Shown here piece after piece: positions 36,410-47,101 of a stretch of 64,000 nucleotides of DNA (its first letter is position 1; the number at the start of each line of letters is the position of its first letter). The notes under the pieces were generated by a model. It worked only from the letters and a program-made list of their open reading frames with translations. It was not told the origin of the DNA and did no database searches. The stretch comes from Manganibacter manganicus (GTDB lineage Bacteria > Pseudomonadota > Alphaproteobacteria > Rhizobiales > Rhizobiaceae). Both the position numbers and the translations under genes were made by a program. Location of the stretch: positions 1 through 64,000 of the forward strand of contig NZ_MDET01000060.1 in assembly GCF_002075885.1 (NCBI RefSeq), in the 5' to 3' direction.

Positions 36410-38869
36410 TCAGTTCTTCCGAGGAAGTTGCGGAACCAGGCTGCGCTTGCCGCCGCCTTCCTTGCCCTTGGGCTGCTGCTTGCTCTTGGCCGGCTTCGCT
36501 GCCGCCTTCCTGGCAGAAGCCTTGCGAGGCTTGGGCGCCTCCTCAGGTTCTTTCTTGGGCTTTACTGGCGTTTCGTCCGCCAGCGATTCCAGCTTCAGCT
36601 TGGTTTCACCGGTTTCTGCCTTCTCGACTGTGACACGAACCGTGCCACCCTTCTTGAGCTTTCCAAACAGCACCTCATCGGCCAACGGCTTCTTGATGTG
36701 CTCCTGGATGACACGACCCAATGGCCGCGCGCCCATACGCTCGTCGTAACCTCGCTCGGCGAGCCAGGCGATAGCTTCCGGCGCGAGGTCAAAGGTGACA
36801 CCACGATCGGCAAGTTGCGCCTCAAGTTGCATGACAAACTTCTGCACCACCTTATGCACCACCGGCACCGGCAGTGAGCCGAATGGAATGATGGCATCGA
36901 GGCGATTGCGGAACTCCGGCGTGAATAGGCGGTTAATCGCCTCCACGTCGTCACCTTCCCGCTTGGTCGAGCCAAACCCGATGGCCGCGCGCTGTGCATC
37001 GGATGCGCCCGCATTGGTCGTCATGATCAGGACCACGTTGCGAAAGTCGATCTGCTTGCCGTTATGGTCGGTCAACTTACCGTGATCCATTACCTGCAAC
37101 AGGATGTTGAATAGGTCGGGATGCGCCTTCTCGACCTCGTCCAGCAACAGCACGCAATGCGGGTGCTGGTCGACGCCATCTGTGAGCAGACCACCCTGAT
37201 CGAACCCGACATAGCCGGGAGGTGCCCCGATGAGCCGCGAGACGGTATGGCGCTCCATATATTCCGACATGTCGAAGCGGATCAGTTCGACGCCGAGCGA
37301 AGCGGCCAATTGCTTGGCGACCTCGGTCTTGCCAACGCCGGTCGGACCTGAGAACAGGTAGGAGCCGATCGGCTTTTCCGGTTCGCGCAGGCCAGCCCGC
37401 GCCAACTTGATCGCCGAAGTCAATGCCGTGATGGCGGTGTCCTGACCATAAACGACCCGTTTCAGTTCGACTTCGAGGCCGGACAGAACCTTCTCGTCGT
37501 CGGCCGAGACCGTTTTTGGAGGAATACGCGCCATTGTGGCAATGGTCGCCTCGATTTCCTTGATACCGATCGTCTTTTTGCGACTACCTTCGGGCAGCAA
37601 CATCTGCGAAGCCCCGCTCTCGTCGATCACGTCGATCGCCTTGTCGGGCAGTTTGCGATCGCTGATATAGCGAGCCGAAAGCTCTACCGAAGCCTTGATC
37701 GCGTCGCTGGTGTACTTGACCTTGTGAAACTCCTCGAAATACGGGCGTAGGCCTTTCATGATCTCGATGGCGTCCTCGACCGTCGGCTCATTGACGTCGA
37801 TCTTTTGGAAGCGGCGAACCAGCGCACGGTCCTTCTCGAAGAACTGGCGGAATTCCTTGTAAGTCGTTGAACCGATACAGCGGATCGCGCCCGAGGAAAG
37901 CGCCGGCTTGAGCAGGTTCGAAGCATCCATTGCTCCACCTGACGTGGCTCCGGCGCCGATCACCGTGTGAATTTCGTCGATGAACAGGACCGCTCCCGGA
38001 TAATCTTCAAGTTCCTTGACCACCTGCTTCAGCCGCTCCTCGAAATCGCCGCGGTAGCGTGTACCGGCCAGAAGCGTACCCATGTCGAGTGCAAAGATGG
38101 TCGCGTCGAGTAGCACTTCGGGCACGTCGCCCTCTACGATGCGCTTGGCAAGGCCCTCGGCGATCGCCGTTTTACCAACGCCGGGGTCACCGACATAGAG
38201 CGGATTGTTCTTCGAACGGCGGCAAAGCACCTGAATCGTACGATTGATCTCTGTCGCCCGCCCAATCAGCGGATCAATTCGCCCGGTTTTCGCCTTCTCA
38301 TTGAGGTTGACGCAATACGCCGTCAGCGCGTCCTGCTGCTTTTTTTTGGCCGTATCGTCCTGCTGATCCGATCCAGACCCGCCTTGCTCGTCTTCCGCTC
38401 CGCGCGGTGCGCGACTTTCGGAAACGCCTGGTCGTTTGGCTATACCGTGGGAGATGTAATTGACCGCGTCATATCGCGTCATCTGCTGCTCTTGCAGGAA
38501 ATAAGCAGCGTGACTCTCGCGCTCAGCGAAGATCGCAACAAGCACGTTGGCACCCGATACCTCTTCACGGCCGGACGACTGCACATGAATGACAGCACGC
38601 TGAATGACCCTCTGAAATCCCGCCGTCGGCTTGGAATCTTCATCGTAGCCGGTCACAAGATTATCGAGTTCGGTATCAATATAGTTGAGGACTGTGTGTT
38701 TCAGCTCATCAAGATCGACGTTACAGGCGCGCATAACCGCAGCCGCCTCTGCATCATCGATCAAAGCCAGTAGCAGGTGTTCGAGAGTTGCATATTCATG
38801 GTGACGCTCATTGGCGAGCGTCAGCGCTTGATGAAGCGCCTTTTCCAGGCCTTGGGAAAAAGCCGGCAT
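36410..38869 (-). CDS. clpA: ATP-dependent Clp protease ATP-binding subunit ClpA
   Basis: ClpA unfolds substrates and feeds them to ClpP. The 819-aa protein has the Clp N domain (1-150), a first AAA+ module ([13 protein letters not shown] Walker [13 protein letters not shown] Walker B), a second ([25 protein letters not shown]) and a D2 small domain. A Lys/Pro/Ala-rich tail of about 60 residues follows, a common rhizobial extension. Directly downstream of clpS, which gives it N-end-rule substrates. Confidence 0.96.
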   Translation of the reverse strand: MPAFSQGLEKALHQALTLANERHHEYATLEHLLLALIDDAEAAAVMRACNVDLDELKHTVLNYIDTELDNLVTGYDEDSKPTAGFQRVIQRAVIHVQSSGREEVSGANVLVAIFAERESHAAYFLQEQQMTRYDAVNYISHGIAKRPGVSESRAPRGAEDEQGGSGSDQQDDTAKKKQQDALTAYCVNLNEKAKTGRIDPLIGRATEINRTIQVLCRRSKNNPLYVGDPGVGKTAIAEGLAKRIVEGDVPEVLLDATIFALDMGTLLAGTRYRGDFEERLKQVVKELEDYPGAVLFIDEIHTVIGAGATSGGAMDASNLLKPALSSGAIRCIGSTTYKEFRQFFEKDRALVRRFQKIDVNEPTVEDAIEIMKGLRPYFEEFHKVKYTSDAIKASVELSARYISDRKLPDKAIDVIDESGASQMLLPEGSRKKTIGIKEIEATIATMARIPPKTVSADDEKVLSGLEVELKRVVYGQDTAITALTSAIKLARAGLREPEKPIGSYLFSGPTGVGKTEVAKQLAASLGVELIRFDMSEYMERHTVSRLIGAPPGYVGFDQGGLLTDGVDQHPHCVLLLDEVEKAHPDLFNILLQVMDHGKLTDHNGKQIDFRNVVLIMTTNAGASDAQRAAIGFGSTKREGDDVEAINRLFTPEFRNRLDAIIPFGSLPVPVVHKVVQKFVMQLEAQLADRGVTFDLAPEAIAWLAERGYDERMGARPLGRVIQEHIKKPLADEVLFGKLKKGGTVRVTVEKAETGETKLKLESLADETPVKPKKEPEEAPKPRKASARKAAAKPAKSKQQPKGKEGGGKRSLVPQLPRKN

Positions 38870-38875
38870 GTTACC

Positions 38876-39283
38876 TCACTTCTTCTCCATCACGCATTGC
38901 AGCGGATGCTGATTTTGTCGGGCGAAATCCATGACCTGAGACACTTTGGTCTCGGCCACCTCGAAAGTATAGACCCCACACTCGCCCACGCCGTGGTTGT
39001 GGACATGAAGCATGATACGTGTGGCGGCTTCGCGATCCTTCTGAAAAAAACGCTCCAGCACATGAACCACGAATTCCATTGGGGTGTAGTCGTCGTTGAG
39101 GATCAGAACCCGGTAAAGGCTCGGCTTCTTGGTTTTGGTTTTGGTGCGCGAAATGACTGCAGTTCCGCGCCCGGCACCATTGCCGCCGCTACCTTCCTGC
39201 ATTCGCGCCACCCTTGCCGTGGCAGTCAAACTGTTCGTCACGTAATCCTGCCTCTGGAACGAATCCCCATGCGCGTTCGACAT
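38876..39283 (-). CDS. clpS: ATP-dependent Clp protease adaptor ClpS
   Basis: ClpS delivers proteins with destabilising N-terminal residues to ClpAP. The C-terminal 85 residues carry the fold: [40 protein letters not shown] and VTQ-like [18 protein letters not shown]. The 135-aa start at 39283 has AGGA eight bases upstream and lies 19 bases after a good promoter -10; the ATG at 39202 (108 aa) would match the usual length better. The first 27 residues may therefore be untranslated. Confidence 0.88.
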   Translation of the reverse strand: MSNAHGDSFQRQDYVTNSLTATARVARMQEGSGGNGAGRGTAVISRTKTKTKKPSLYRVLILNDDYTPMEFVVHVLERFFQKDREAATRIMLHVHNHGVGECGVYTFEVAETKVSQVMDFARQNQHPLQCVMEKK

Positions 39284-39301
39284 GTAGGTGTCCTGACAAG
39301 G

Positions 39302-39329
39302 ATTTTAAGCCCTTCTGATTAGGTGACAA
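39302..39329 (-). promoter_or_regulatory. sigma-70 promoter of clpS-clpA
   Basis: On the minus strand TTGTCA (39324-39329) and TAAAAT (39302-39307) are separated by 16 bases. Transcription would start near 39295, only about 12 bases upstream of the first clpS ATG. Confidence 0.6.
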
Positions 39330-39409
39330 TATGGTGAGCAACCAATCTTCAGCGATTTTCGAAATCATGAGAGCAATCGGGAAAGGGTTTCCACCTCCTA
39401 AAGCGGAAA

Positions 39410-39431
39410 ACCCGGCTATCCATGGCCGGGT
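39410..39431 (-). terminator. rho-independent terminator of the phasin gene
   Basis: ACCCGGC (39410-39416) pairs with GCCGGGT (39425-39431) around eight bases, 65 bases downstream of the phasin stop. On the minus strand it is followed by TTTTCCGCTTT. Confidence 0.65.
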
Positions 39432-39495
39432 CCTTTAAGTTGTAGCGGCGCGCGATCAGGAGGGCGCAATCTCCGGAATGATGTTCAGGGGGCGC

Positions 39496-39825
39496 TCAAC
39501 TCGCCTTGGCAACAGTCGACTCGAACGGCTTGTAGATATCCGATGCAAGTTCGGCATAAAGCTCACCGAGCTTTGTCGCCTCTGCCACAAACCCCTGATA
39601 AGACTGTCTGGCATAGTCTGCCTGAATATCTAAAGCGTTCTCGAACGACTGGGCAGAGAGCAGTTTCTCTACAACCACTGCACCAGCTTCCAGGCTCTTC
39701 TTCATATACTCACCTGCTTCGACGGCAATCGTCTGTGCGCCCGTCGACAGCGACGCAAAACTCTTCAGGCCGGTATCGGTGAACTCGCGTCCGTACTTGC
39801 CGAAATCATCAAAGCTCTGAGGCAT
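39496..39825 (-). CDS. phasin family protein
   Basis: A 109-aa amphipathic helical protein with the phasin core (GLKSFASLSTGAQTIAVEAG, then MKKSLEAGAVVVEKLL and the region YARQSYQGFVAEA). Phasins coat polyhydroxyalkanoate granules and stabilise them. AAGGAA precedes the ATG. A TGC-rich dyad upstream (39864-39879) resembles sites bound by the PHA regulator PhaR. Phasin family assignment is good; the granule link is inference. Confidence 0.9.
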   Translation of the reverse strand: MPQSFDDFGKYGREFTDTGLKSFASLSTGAQTIAVEAGEYMKKSLEAGAVVVEKLLSAQSFENALDIQADYARQSYQGFVAEATKLGELYAELASDIYKPFESTVAKAS

Positions 39826-39863
39826 CTCACATTCCTTTCATAAGATCGCTCAGTGATATTTCA

Positions 39864-39879
39864 TTGTGCAATGCAGCAA
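39864..39879. promoter_or_regulatory. TGC-rich motif upstream of phasin (possible PhaR site)
   Basis: TTGTGCAATGCAGCAA lies 39 to 54 bases upstream of the phasin start. PhaR of Paracoccus and relatives binds TGC-rich repeats in phasin promoters. The site fits that description, but one copy is weak evidence. Confidence 0.35.
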
Positions 39880-40092
39880 TCTATGTAGCGACGCACAAAA
39901 AATCAATGCGTGCCGCATCACCGACGGCCTCCTTCACCCGGTATATTCGTAAAAGGCAGCTCAATTTCCCGAAAAATAATGAACGGGATAGTTACCATAA
40001 ACGGATTGGTAACGCTGGCTCCGTAACTTCCCCGGAAAGCGAGGCAGGAACCTTTGCCGCCTCCACGCAACTATAATTCAAAGGAAGTAGCA

Positions 40093-41415
40093 GTGCGTCA
40101 GGCGTCGGCTAGAATCATTTCCGAAACCCCATCTCCGTTGAGAACTGCCAAAGCGTTGGTGGCCGCGTTGGTGCTGGTAATAGTCACCTCGACGATGACG
40201 CTGGCCGCGCCCCATTCGGCATTGGTCATCGATGCCAACACCGGCAAGACCCTCTATTCTTCAGATGCGAATAGCCGCCGCTACCCCGCCTCCCTGACCA
40301 AGATGATGACGCTCTATCTGACGTTCGAAGCTCTCGCAAAGGGCAAGATAAGCAAATCGACGCGAGTTCCCTTTTCTGCCAATGCGGCAGCGGAACCACC
40401 GACCAAACTCGGCGTCAAGAAGGGCGATTCCATTACGGTCGAAACTGCAATTCTATCGATGGTCACCAAATCGGCCAATGACGCAGCAACCGCCACAGGC
40501 GAGTTTCTCGGTGGCAGCGAGGAGAATTTCGCCCGTATGATGACTTCGAAGGCACGGGCTCTCGGCATGAAGAGCACGGTGTTTCGTAACGCGAACGGGC
40601 TGCCGAATACGGGGCAGTTCACCACGGCGCATGACATGGCGATCTTGGGCATCGCGCTCCGTGAACACTTCCCCCAGTACTACCATTATTTCTCCGTGCG
40701 TTCATTCATGTATGGCAAGCGCCGCATCAATGGTCATAATCGCTTGCTTGGCCGCATCAAAGGTGTTGACGGCATCAAGACCGGATACACGCGCGCCTCT
40801 GGGTTCAACCTGGTGACATCGGTTGCCGACAATGGGCGGCACCTGGTTGCTGTCGTCATGGGCGGCTCCTCTGGCCGTTCGCGCGATAACGAGATGGCGC
40901 ATCTGATCAAGAAATATCTGCCGAAAGCCTCGCGGCGCGGCGGTGGTGATCTGATCGCCAAAAACGACAACACCTCACCAGTTGCCGCCATCGCCAAGCT
41001 CCTACCGAAGCAGGATGCTCCGATCCCCGGTGATCGGCCCGAAACTAGGATAGCCTCGACGACGGATGACGGCCCGACACCACCCGCCGCGATCCCGGTG
41101 ACCGCAGTAGCGCAAGCCTATGCAGAGCCTGAGCAATCGATTGATCCCGTAAGAACCGCTTCAGTTCCGTCAGGTTGGGTGGTGCAGGTTGCGTCGACCC
41201 CGACCCAGGCCGGTGCCCATCATTTCCTCGAGACGACGTCACAGAAAGCCAAGGCGGTTCTCGCCGACGCGTCGGGTTTCACAATGGCTTTCCAGAAAAA
41301 CGGCACAACCTATTATCGCGCTCGATTTGGCGGTTTCGGCTCCAAGGATGATGCGTGGGATGCGTGCCGCGCATTGAAGAAGAAGAAGATCGCCTGCTAC
41401 GCGATCCAACAATAG
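40093..41415 (+). CDS. D-alanyl-D-alanine carboxypeptidase (PBP5/DacF family) with SPOR domain
   Basis: From the GTG at 40093 (AAGGAAG five bases upstream) the protein has 440 aa with a signal anchor at about 20-38. All three S11 motifs are intact: S67-L-T-K70, S127-A-N129 and K229-T-G231. A linker follows, then a SPOR domain in the last 80 residues (GWVVQVASTPTQAGAHHF), which targets septal peptidoglycan. It trims D-Ala from stem peptides in the periplasm. The TTG at 40054 would add 13 unlikely residues. Confidence 0.92.
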   Translation: MRQASARIISETPSPLRTAKALVAALVLVIVTSTMTLAAPHSALVIDANTGKTLYSSDANSRRYPASLTKMMTLYLTFEALAKGKISKSTRVPFSANAAAEPPTKLGVKKGDSITVETAILSMVTKSANDAATATGEFLGGSEENFARMMTSKARALGMKSTVFRNANGLPNTGQFTTAHDMAILGIALREHFPQYYHYFSVRSFMYGKRRINGHNRLLGRIKGVDGIKTGYTRASGFNLVTSVADNGRHLVAVVMGGSSGRSRDNEMAHLIKKYLPKASRRGGGDLIAKNDNTSPVAAIAKLLPKQDAPIPGDRPETRIASTTDDGPTPPAAIPVTAVAQAYAEPEQSIDPVRTASVPSGWVVQVASTPTQAGAHHFLETTSQKAKAVLADASGFTMAFQKNGTTYYRARFGGFGSKDDAWDACRALKKKKIACYAIQQ

Positions 41416-41459
41416 AACTGCTTGGGAAAAACTTCGGAACGTATCGCGTCGAAGGAGAG

Positions 41460-42149
41460 TCAGTCGTGATTGGAGAGCAGGATGTCCTTGGCTTTGTTGA
41501 TGCGCGCCGCCAGGAACGACGTCTGCCCGACGTCGGGATGCAGGCGTTGCATCAGGCGGCGGTGCGCCTTGCGGATATCCGCCGCAGCGGCTCCCGTTTC
41601 AAGACCAAGGACCTTGTAAGCCTCCTCCTTAGTCATGGGGCTCGGACCTGGCGAAACACGCAACCTCTGGCGACCGTGCGGATCAGCGTTTTTGCGCCAG
41701 ATGGGAAAACGGCCGTCAAGATACGTCTCCAGTAGCTGTAAGCTCTCGGGATCTGTCGCGACTTCACGGTAAAGCTGCTGCAACTCGCGAAAACTCATTG
41801 TGCTCAACATCCGCCCTTCATGGTGACCAGCCAGCACCTGCCCTTCCAATTCGCCGGTATGATAATCAAGCTCCATCTCCAATGCTGCGGTTCGCACCAT
41901 GGAACGACGGCTTTGGACAAATGCTTGCCTTTTCTGAAACGCAACGAAGCAGGCGAATGCGATTGCAAAAGCCGCCGCCGCCAGTCCGACGCGCCCAAGA
42001 ACAAGTGCGATTAACCCAATGGCTCCGAGCGTCAAAACCCCGAAGCGTTTCAACCCCGACGCCAAGGATAATGGATCGGCGCGCAGAAAAATGGTTAGCG
42101 CTGCGACCGTCAGCAACAGTAAACCTACGACCGGAACCAATACGCTCAT
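41460..42149 (-). CDS. membrane-anchored J-domain protein
   Basis: The 229-aa protein has two or three N-terminal hydrophobic segments (about 1-70) and a C-terminal J domain (about 170-229: AYKVLGLETGAAAADIRKAH with the HPD in RLHPDVG). The J domain stimulates DnaK ATPase, so it may recruit DnaK to the membrane, as in DjlA-like proteins. The region 80-160 is uncharacterised. Convergent with the D,D-carboxypeptidase gene. Confidence 0.9.
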   Translation of the reverse strand: MSVLVPVVGLLLLTVAALTIFLRADPLSLASGLKRFGVLTLGAIGLIALVLGRVGLAAAAFAIAFACFVAFQKRQAFVQSRRSMVRTAALEMELDYHTGELEGQVLAGHHEGRMLSTMSFRELQQLYREVATDPESLQLLETYLDGRFPIWRKNADPHGRQRLRVSPGPSPMTKEEAYKVLGLETGAAAADIRKAHRRLMQRLHPDVGQTSFLAARINKAKDILLSNHD

Positions 42150-42304
42150 TTCGCTTCGCCATCGTGTTTCGTGGCTTCTGTCGGGTCGCGCCTATCTGGC
42201 CATCACGCTACAGCGCGCCTGCCCGAATAATGGCTCTCGATATCGAGAATTGGCAAGATTCCGTAACGGCGCTTCTCAGCAAAAGATGCGCGTGACATGT
42301 CTCG

Positions 42305-42742
42305 TCACAAGAGACCGAGGTCGGCTAGTTCCTGTCTAAGCTTCGGGGGGATTTCGCCGACGCGGTGTTTTCCACCTCCTAGATCGGCGGGCGCGTCAGA
42401 TGTTTTCAGGTACCGCCACCCCTGAAAGGCGCGGCGCGGTTGCCACCTGGTACGGACCACCAATGGGTCAAAGACCAGATGGCAGCGCCCTATACCCTCG
42501 GCATCCCTGAACGGCCGGATATCGACAATGCGCTGCCGACATTGCACGCTGCCCTTGATGACCCAGTATAGCGACCCGCTATTGATGATCTCGGCAGCCC
42601 GCGTGGGCACCATGCGAGTGGTATGATACTGCTCGACCGGTTCGCCTTTGCGCCGGTGCTCTTCCAGTCGCTCGGCAATCCATTCTTCCAGATCCTCGAC
42701 GCTGTCAGCGCCGACACAGAGCTTTATGAGGTTAAGAGCCAT
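42305..42742 (-). CDS. DUF1489 family protein
   Basis: A 145-aa cytoplasmic protein with the DUF1489 blocks: LIKLCVGADSVEDLEEWI at the N-terminus, YHTTRMVPTRAAEI and the SLYWVIKG-QCRQRI region, ending with GEIPPKLRQELADLGLL. The family is conserved through alphaproteobacteria but has no known function. It lies 75 bases downstream of sdaA, same strand. Confidence 0.9.
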   Translation of the reverse strand: MALNLIKLCVGADSVEDLEEWIAERLEEHRRKGEPVEQYHTTRMVPTRAAEIINSGSLYWVIKGSVQCRQRIVDIRPFRDAEGIGRCHLVFDPLVVRTRWQPRRAFQGWRYLKTSDAPADLGGGKHRVGEIPPKLRQELADLGLL

Positions 42743-42817
42743 ATCGGAAACGTTAAGCTGATGCGGGCGCGGGTCAACGTGCCTGCTGACTTCTCCACAG
42801 GACCAATGGTCACGCCA

Positions 42818-44221
42818 TCAACATTCAACAACATTGACAGCCAATCCGCCAAGGCTGGTTTCCTTGTATCTCTCACTCATGTCGAGGCCGGTTTGCCGCA
42901 TTGTCTCTATGGCGGCGTCGAGCGGAACGAAATGCTTGCCGTCGCCCTTTATCGCCAGCGAAGCTGCCGTCACCGCCTTGACCGCGCCGAGAGCATTGCG
43001 CTCGATACACGGCACCTGCACAAGGCCGCCAATCGGGTCGCACGTCATGCCGAGGTGATGTTCAAGGGCGATTTCCGCGGCATTCTCCACCTGCTCCGCC
43101 GAGCCACCCATCACCGCACACAGGCCAGCGGCAGCCATGGCCGATGCCGAACCCACTTCACCTTGGCAACCAACCTCGGCCCCCGAGATCGAAGCATTGG
43201 TCTTGATGATACCGCCCACCGCCGCCGCTGTGAGCAGAAAATCGCGGAGACTTTTCTGATCGGCTTCCGGGTGGAAATGCAGCCAGTAGCGCAGCACGGC
43301 CGGTAGTGTTCCGGCAGCTCCATTTGTCGGTGCGGTGACGACGCGACCGCCAGCGGCGTTTTCTTCATTGACCGCCATGGCGTAGATCGAAAGCCAGTCG
43401 TTCGCGAGTAACGGGTTAGGCCGATTCCGCTGCCATTGTTCCTGCAATCGGTCATGCAACTGTCGCGCTCGTCTGCGCACTTTCAGTCCGCCCGGCATGA
43501 TCCCATCTTGCGACAACCCACGGTCGATGCAGGATTTCATCGCATCCCAGATGTGGTCAAGTCCTTCGTCAAGCTCGAGGCGAGACATCCGGGTTTCTTC
43601 GTTCGCACGCTTCATGTCGGCGATGGAAAGTCCGCTTTCTGCTGCCATCGCCAGCATTTCATGGGCCTTCTTGAACGGATAAGGCACCTTCCTTGTATCC
43701 GTGCGGGCAGAACCCGGCGCCTTCATGCGCTGCAGTTCCTCCTCCGAAACGACGAAGCCGCCGCCGATGGAATAATAGACCCGCTTGAGCAGAAGCTGAT
43801 CGTCGCCATCATAGGCATAGAAGATCATGCCGTTGGCATGCCCCGGCAACGCCGTCTTGCGGTCCATAACCAGATCCATCGAAGGGTCGAAGCGATAAGC
43901 AGGGTGGCCAAGGGGCGAGACCTGTTTGCGGGCACGTACCCCTGAAACGATTTCATCAGCCTCATCGGGATCGACCGTCTGCGGATTTTTGCCGGCCAGA
44001 CCAAGTATGACGGCACGGTCTGTGCCGTGCCCAATACCGGTGTAAGCGAGCGAGCCGTGCAGGCTGGCTGCGAGCCGAGCGACACTTGCCCCGGCGGGTC
44101 GTGGCCAATCGTTCCCGGACAATTCCTCCAGGAAACGCCCGGCAGCCGTCATGGGTCCCATCGTGTGTGAACTCGATGGCCCTATGCCGATCTTGAACAG
44201 GTCAAAAACCGAAAGAAACAC
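42818..44221 (-). CDS. sdaA: L-serine ammonia-lyase (iron-sulfur type)
   Basis: Deaminates L-serine to pyruvate and ammonia. The 467-aa single-chain form starts at a GTG (44219-44221) giving the family N-terminus [20 protein letters not shown]. The cysteines that hold the 4Fe-4S cluster are present in [19 protein letters not shown] and QVPCIERN. The ribosome-binding site is weak (GGAG 11 bases upstream), which suits the GTG. A longer frame to 44425 has no family support. Confidence 0.93.
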   Translation of the reverse strand: MFLSVFDLFKIGIGPSSSHTMGPMTAAGRFLEELSGNDWPRPAGASVARLAASLHGSLAYTGIGHGTDRAVILGLAGKNPQTVDPDEADEIVSGVRARKQVSPLGHPAYRFDPSMDLVMDRKTALPGHANGMIFYAYDGDDQLLLKRVYYSIGGGFVVSEEELQRMKAPGSARTDTRKVPYPFKKAHEMLAMAAESGLSIADMKRANEETRMSRLELDEGLDHIWDAMKSCIDRGLSQDGIMPGGLKVRRRARQLHDRLQEQWQRNRPNPLLANDWLSIYAMAVNEENAAGGRVVTAPTNGAAGTLPAVLRYWLHFHPEADQKSLRDFLLTAAAVGGIIKTNASISGAEVGCQGEVGSASAMAAAGLCAVMGGSAEQVENAAEIALEHHLGMTCDPIGGLVQVPCIERNALGAVKAVTAASLAIKGDGKHFVPLDAAIETMRQTGLDMSERYKETSLGGLAVNVVEC

Positions 44222-44355
44222 CTTGGGGCTGCTCCCGAGCAATAAGCTGAACCAGATATAAGAATTCTGCGCGGATGTGACGTCAAATTCTGCAACAAAG
44301 CGCCGCGCGGCCCGACCTTGCCTGCTCCAGCCGCGACATAAACAAATGGCGACGA

Positions 44356-45153
44356 TCACCTCCGAGGCGCAGGAAATGGCGAATCGATCCGGCCCGTCAG
44401 CGAATAGGCCAGAAGCCCGATCCATTCGCGCAAAGCGAGATTCGTAACCTCCAGTGCATCAATCGGATTATCCGTGAAAAAACCGATGCCTTCCCTGCCC
44501 GTTGTTCGATAATCGACCGGCCATGGAAGGACGGGAAAACCTGTCTTCTCAAACAGAGCCATCGCGCGCGGCATATGAAAGGCCGACGTAACCAAGAGCC
44601 ATGTCTCGCCGCGCTGAGGTGAGACCAAGGCCTGGGTAAAAATCGCATTTTCGTACGTGTTGCGCGACTGGTCTTCAAGTATCAACCGTTCAGGCGCCAC
44701 ACCGAGTGCCATAAGCAGACGCGGCGCCGTCGCGGCATCGGCCTCCCCGTCGAGAATCAGGGTGCCAACGCCGCCGGAGATGACTATTTTTGCCGCCGGG
44801 AAGCGCCGCGCCAAGATGGCCGTTGCGACGAAGCGGTCGCCGCCGCTGTTCAATTCATAGCCGCCACGGGCAAGATTGATCGCCCCCTCGAAGCCGCCGC
44901 CCAACACCACGATGCCGTCGATCTTGTCCGGCAAATTCGGTCGCGGAAACCGTTCTTCCAGAGGATTCAGCATCAATGAACCGAGCGATGTCCAAGCCGA
45001 TAACGTCAGCACAAGAAGCCCTGCACCACTCAGGCCCAGCGACAGACGCCGGCACCCAAACAGACCGACGATGACAGCTCCCAGAAGCAGCAGAATCGTC
45101 AAATCGATCGGTTGCACCAGAAACCAGCCGACCTTCGACAGGACAAAGAACAT
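44356..45153 (-). CDS. YdcF/DUF218 family membrane protein
   Basis: The 265-aa protein has two N-terminal transmembrane helices (about 16-60) and a DUF218 domain from about 80 onward (DGIVVLGGGFEGAINLARGG, the later ATAILARRF, SRNTYENA and LLVTSAFHMPRA). ElyC and SanA of E. coli belong to this family and act in envelope integrity; the enzymatic reaction is unknown. ATG at 45153 used; a TTG one codon upstream is possible. Confidence 0.88.
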   Translation of the reverse strand: MFFVLSKVGWFLVQPIDLTILLLLGAVIVGLFGCRRLSLGLSGAGLLVLTLSAWTSLGSLMLNPLEERFPRPNLPDKIDGIVVLGGGFEGAINLARGGYELNSGGDRFVATAILARRFPAAKIVISGGVGTLILDGEADAATAPRLLMALGVAPERLILEDQSRNTYENAIFTQALVSPQRGETWLLVTSAFHMPRAMALFEKTGFPVLPWPVDYRTTGREGIGFFTDNPIDALEVTNLALREWIGLLAYSLTGRIDSPFPAPRR

Positions 45154-45204
45154 CAACCCACTACTTGAAAGCGAACCGCGGCACGGCGGCCTGAAGTTGG
45201 CCGA

Positions 45205-46686
45205 CTACCACCATTTCGGTGGCTGGAAGGTTCCGGCCGCCTGTTCAATCACATGAGCGGTCTGGAAGAGCGTCTCCTCATCGAACGGCCGGCCAATGAG
45301 CTGGAGGCCAAGCGGCAGACCGTTTGCATCAAGCCCGCCTGGAACAGCAATGCCGGGAAGGCCGGCCATGTTGACCGTAACGGTGAAGATGTCGTTGAGG
45401 TACATTTTGACCGGATCGGCGTTCATCTCTTCGTCCGCGATGCCAAATGCGGCGGATGGCGTGGCCGGTGTCAGGATGGCATCGACGCCCGCTGCGAAAA
45501 CGTCTTCGAAATCCTTCTTGATCAGCGTGCGGACCTTCTGCGCCTGGAGATAATAGGCATCGTAATAGCCGGCAGACAGAACATAAGTGCCGATCATGAC
45601 ACGACGCTTGACCTCCCGGCCGAAGCCGGCAGCGCGCGTCTTTTCGTACATATCTACGATGTCCTTGCCCGGCACGCGCAAACCATAGCGCACGCCGTCG
45701 TAGCGCGCCAGGTTGGAAGACGCTTCGGCCGGCGCAACGATATAATAGGCTGGCAGTGCGTATTTGGTGTGTGGCAGCGAAATATCGACAATTTCGGCGC
45801 CAGCTTCGCGGAGCCAGTCGATGCCCTTGCGCCACAGATCCTCGATCTCCTGCGGCGTGCCATCGACCCGGTATTCACGCGGAATGCCGATCTTCATGCC
45901 CTTGAGCGACCGGCCGATAGCAGCTTCATAGTCAGGCACCGGGCGATCGACCGAAGTCGTATCCTTCTTATCCACCGATGCCATCGACTTCAGGAGGATC
46001 GCGGCATCGCGCACGTCACGGGCAATGGGACCAGCCTGATCGAGCGACGAAGCGAAAGCGGCAATGCCCCAGCGCGAGCAGCGGCCATAAGTCGGCTTGA
46101 TGCCGACTGTACCCGTAAATGCCGCCGGTTGGCGGATCGAACCGCCTGTATCGGTTGCAGTGGCACCGGAACATAGGAAGGCAGAAACGGCAGCCGCCGA
46201 GCCGCCGGACGAGCCACCGGGCACAAGCTGCCTGTTTGAACTTTCCGCGCGCCACGGGTTGATGACCGGCCCGTAATAAGACGTTTCATTGGATGAGCCC
46301 ATAGCGAACTCGTCCATATTCAACTTACCCAGCATGACCGCGCCGTCGGCCCACAGATTGGCACTGACGGTCGATTCATAGCGCGGCTTGAAACCGTCGA
46401 GCACATGGCTGCACGCCTGCGTGTGCACGCCTTCGGTAGCGAACAGGTCCTTGATCCCCAGCGGAATCCCCTCCAGCGCCCCGCCCTGCCCTTCGGCAAG
46501 CCTCGCGTCGGACGCCCTGGCCATGTCACGCGCCTTGTCATGCGTCACAGCGACATAGGCGTTAAGGGCCGGATTGGCAGCATCGATGGCGGCGAGATAG
46601 GAGTCGGTCAGTTCGACCGCCGTAATCTCTTTTGCCCGCAGCTTTTCACGCGCCTGCGCAATTGTCAGTCGGGTCAGGTCGGTCAT
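45205..46686 (-). CDS. gatA: Asp-tRNA(Asn)/Glu-tRNA(Gln) amidotransferase subunit A
   Basis: The amidase subunit of GatCAB, which releases ammonia from glutamine and passes it to misacylated Glu-tRNA(Gln) or Asp-tRNA(Asn). The 493-aa protein has the Ser-cisSer-Lys site: Lys in [12 protein letters not shown], Ser in [10 protein letters not shown] and the nucleophile region [12 protein letters not shown]. Follows gatC by 38 bases. gatB is not in the window. Confidence 0.96.
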   Translation of the reverse strand: MTDLTRLTIAQAREKLRAKEITAVELTDSYLAAIDAANPALNAYVAVTHDKARDMARASDARLAEGQGGALEGIPLGIKDLFATEGVHTQACSHVLDGFKPRYESTVSANLWADGAVMLGKLNMDEFAMGSSNETSYYGPVINPWRAESSNRQLVPGGSSGGSAAAVSAFLCSGATATDTGGSIRQPAAFTGTVGIKPTYGRCSRWGIAAFASSLDQAGPIARDVRDAAILLKSMASVDKKDTTSVDRPVPDYEAAIGRSLKGMKIGIPREYRVDGTPQEIEDLWRKGIDWLREAGAEIVDISLPHTKYALPAYYIVAPAEASSNLARYDGVRYGLRVPGKDIVDMYEKTRAAGFGREVKRRVMIGTYVLSAGYYDAYYLQAQKVRTLIKKDFEDVFAAGVDAILTPATPSAAFGIADEEMNADPVKMYLNDIFTVTVNMAGLPGIAVPGGLDANGLPLGLQLIGRPFDEETLFQTAHVIEQAAGTFQPPKWW

Positions 46687-46724
46687 TCGAACAGACTCTT
46701 TTTGTAAGATATTGCCACTTTTAT

Positions 46725-47012
46725 CTATTCCACGACCTTTGGCACGAGGAAGAAATTCTCCTCGGTCGCCGGCGCGTTGGCAACGATATCGGACGCCTTG
46801 GCGCCGTCCGTTACCACATCCTGACGCTTCTTCATCTCCATCAGCGTCACCGATGTCATCGGCTCGACGTCGGTGACATCCACCTCGCTCAACTGCTCGA
46901 CAAAGCCTAAAATAGCGTTCAGTTCGCCGGCCATACGCCCTGCCTCTTCCTCGCTTACCGCGATGCGGGCAAGGCGCGCGACGCGCTTGACGGTATGAAG
47001 ATCAACAGACAT
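46725..47012 (-). CDS. gatC: Asp-tRNA(Asn)/Glu-tRNA(Gln) amidotransferase subunit C
   Basis: The 95-aa bridging subunit of GatCAB. N-terminal [20 protein letters not shown], then [15 protein letters not shown] and the loop DVEPMTSV, all typical. Located directly upstream of gatA in the same operon. Confidence 0.95.
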   Translation of the reverse strand: MSVDLHTVKRVARLARIAVSEEEAGRMAGELNAILGFVEQLSEVDVTDVEPMTSVTLMEMKKRQDVVTDGAKASDIVANAPATEENFFLVPKVVE

Positions 47013-47101
47013 GGATCAAGCCTTAGAAAAACCTGCCCGCGCTATAGCCGCGCCGGACGGCGGGCGCAACATGGCCGACCGCTCGATCGTAGGAAGACAA
47101 C

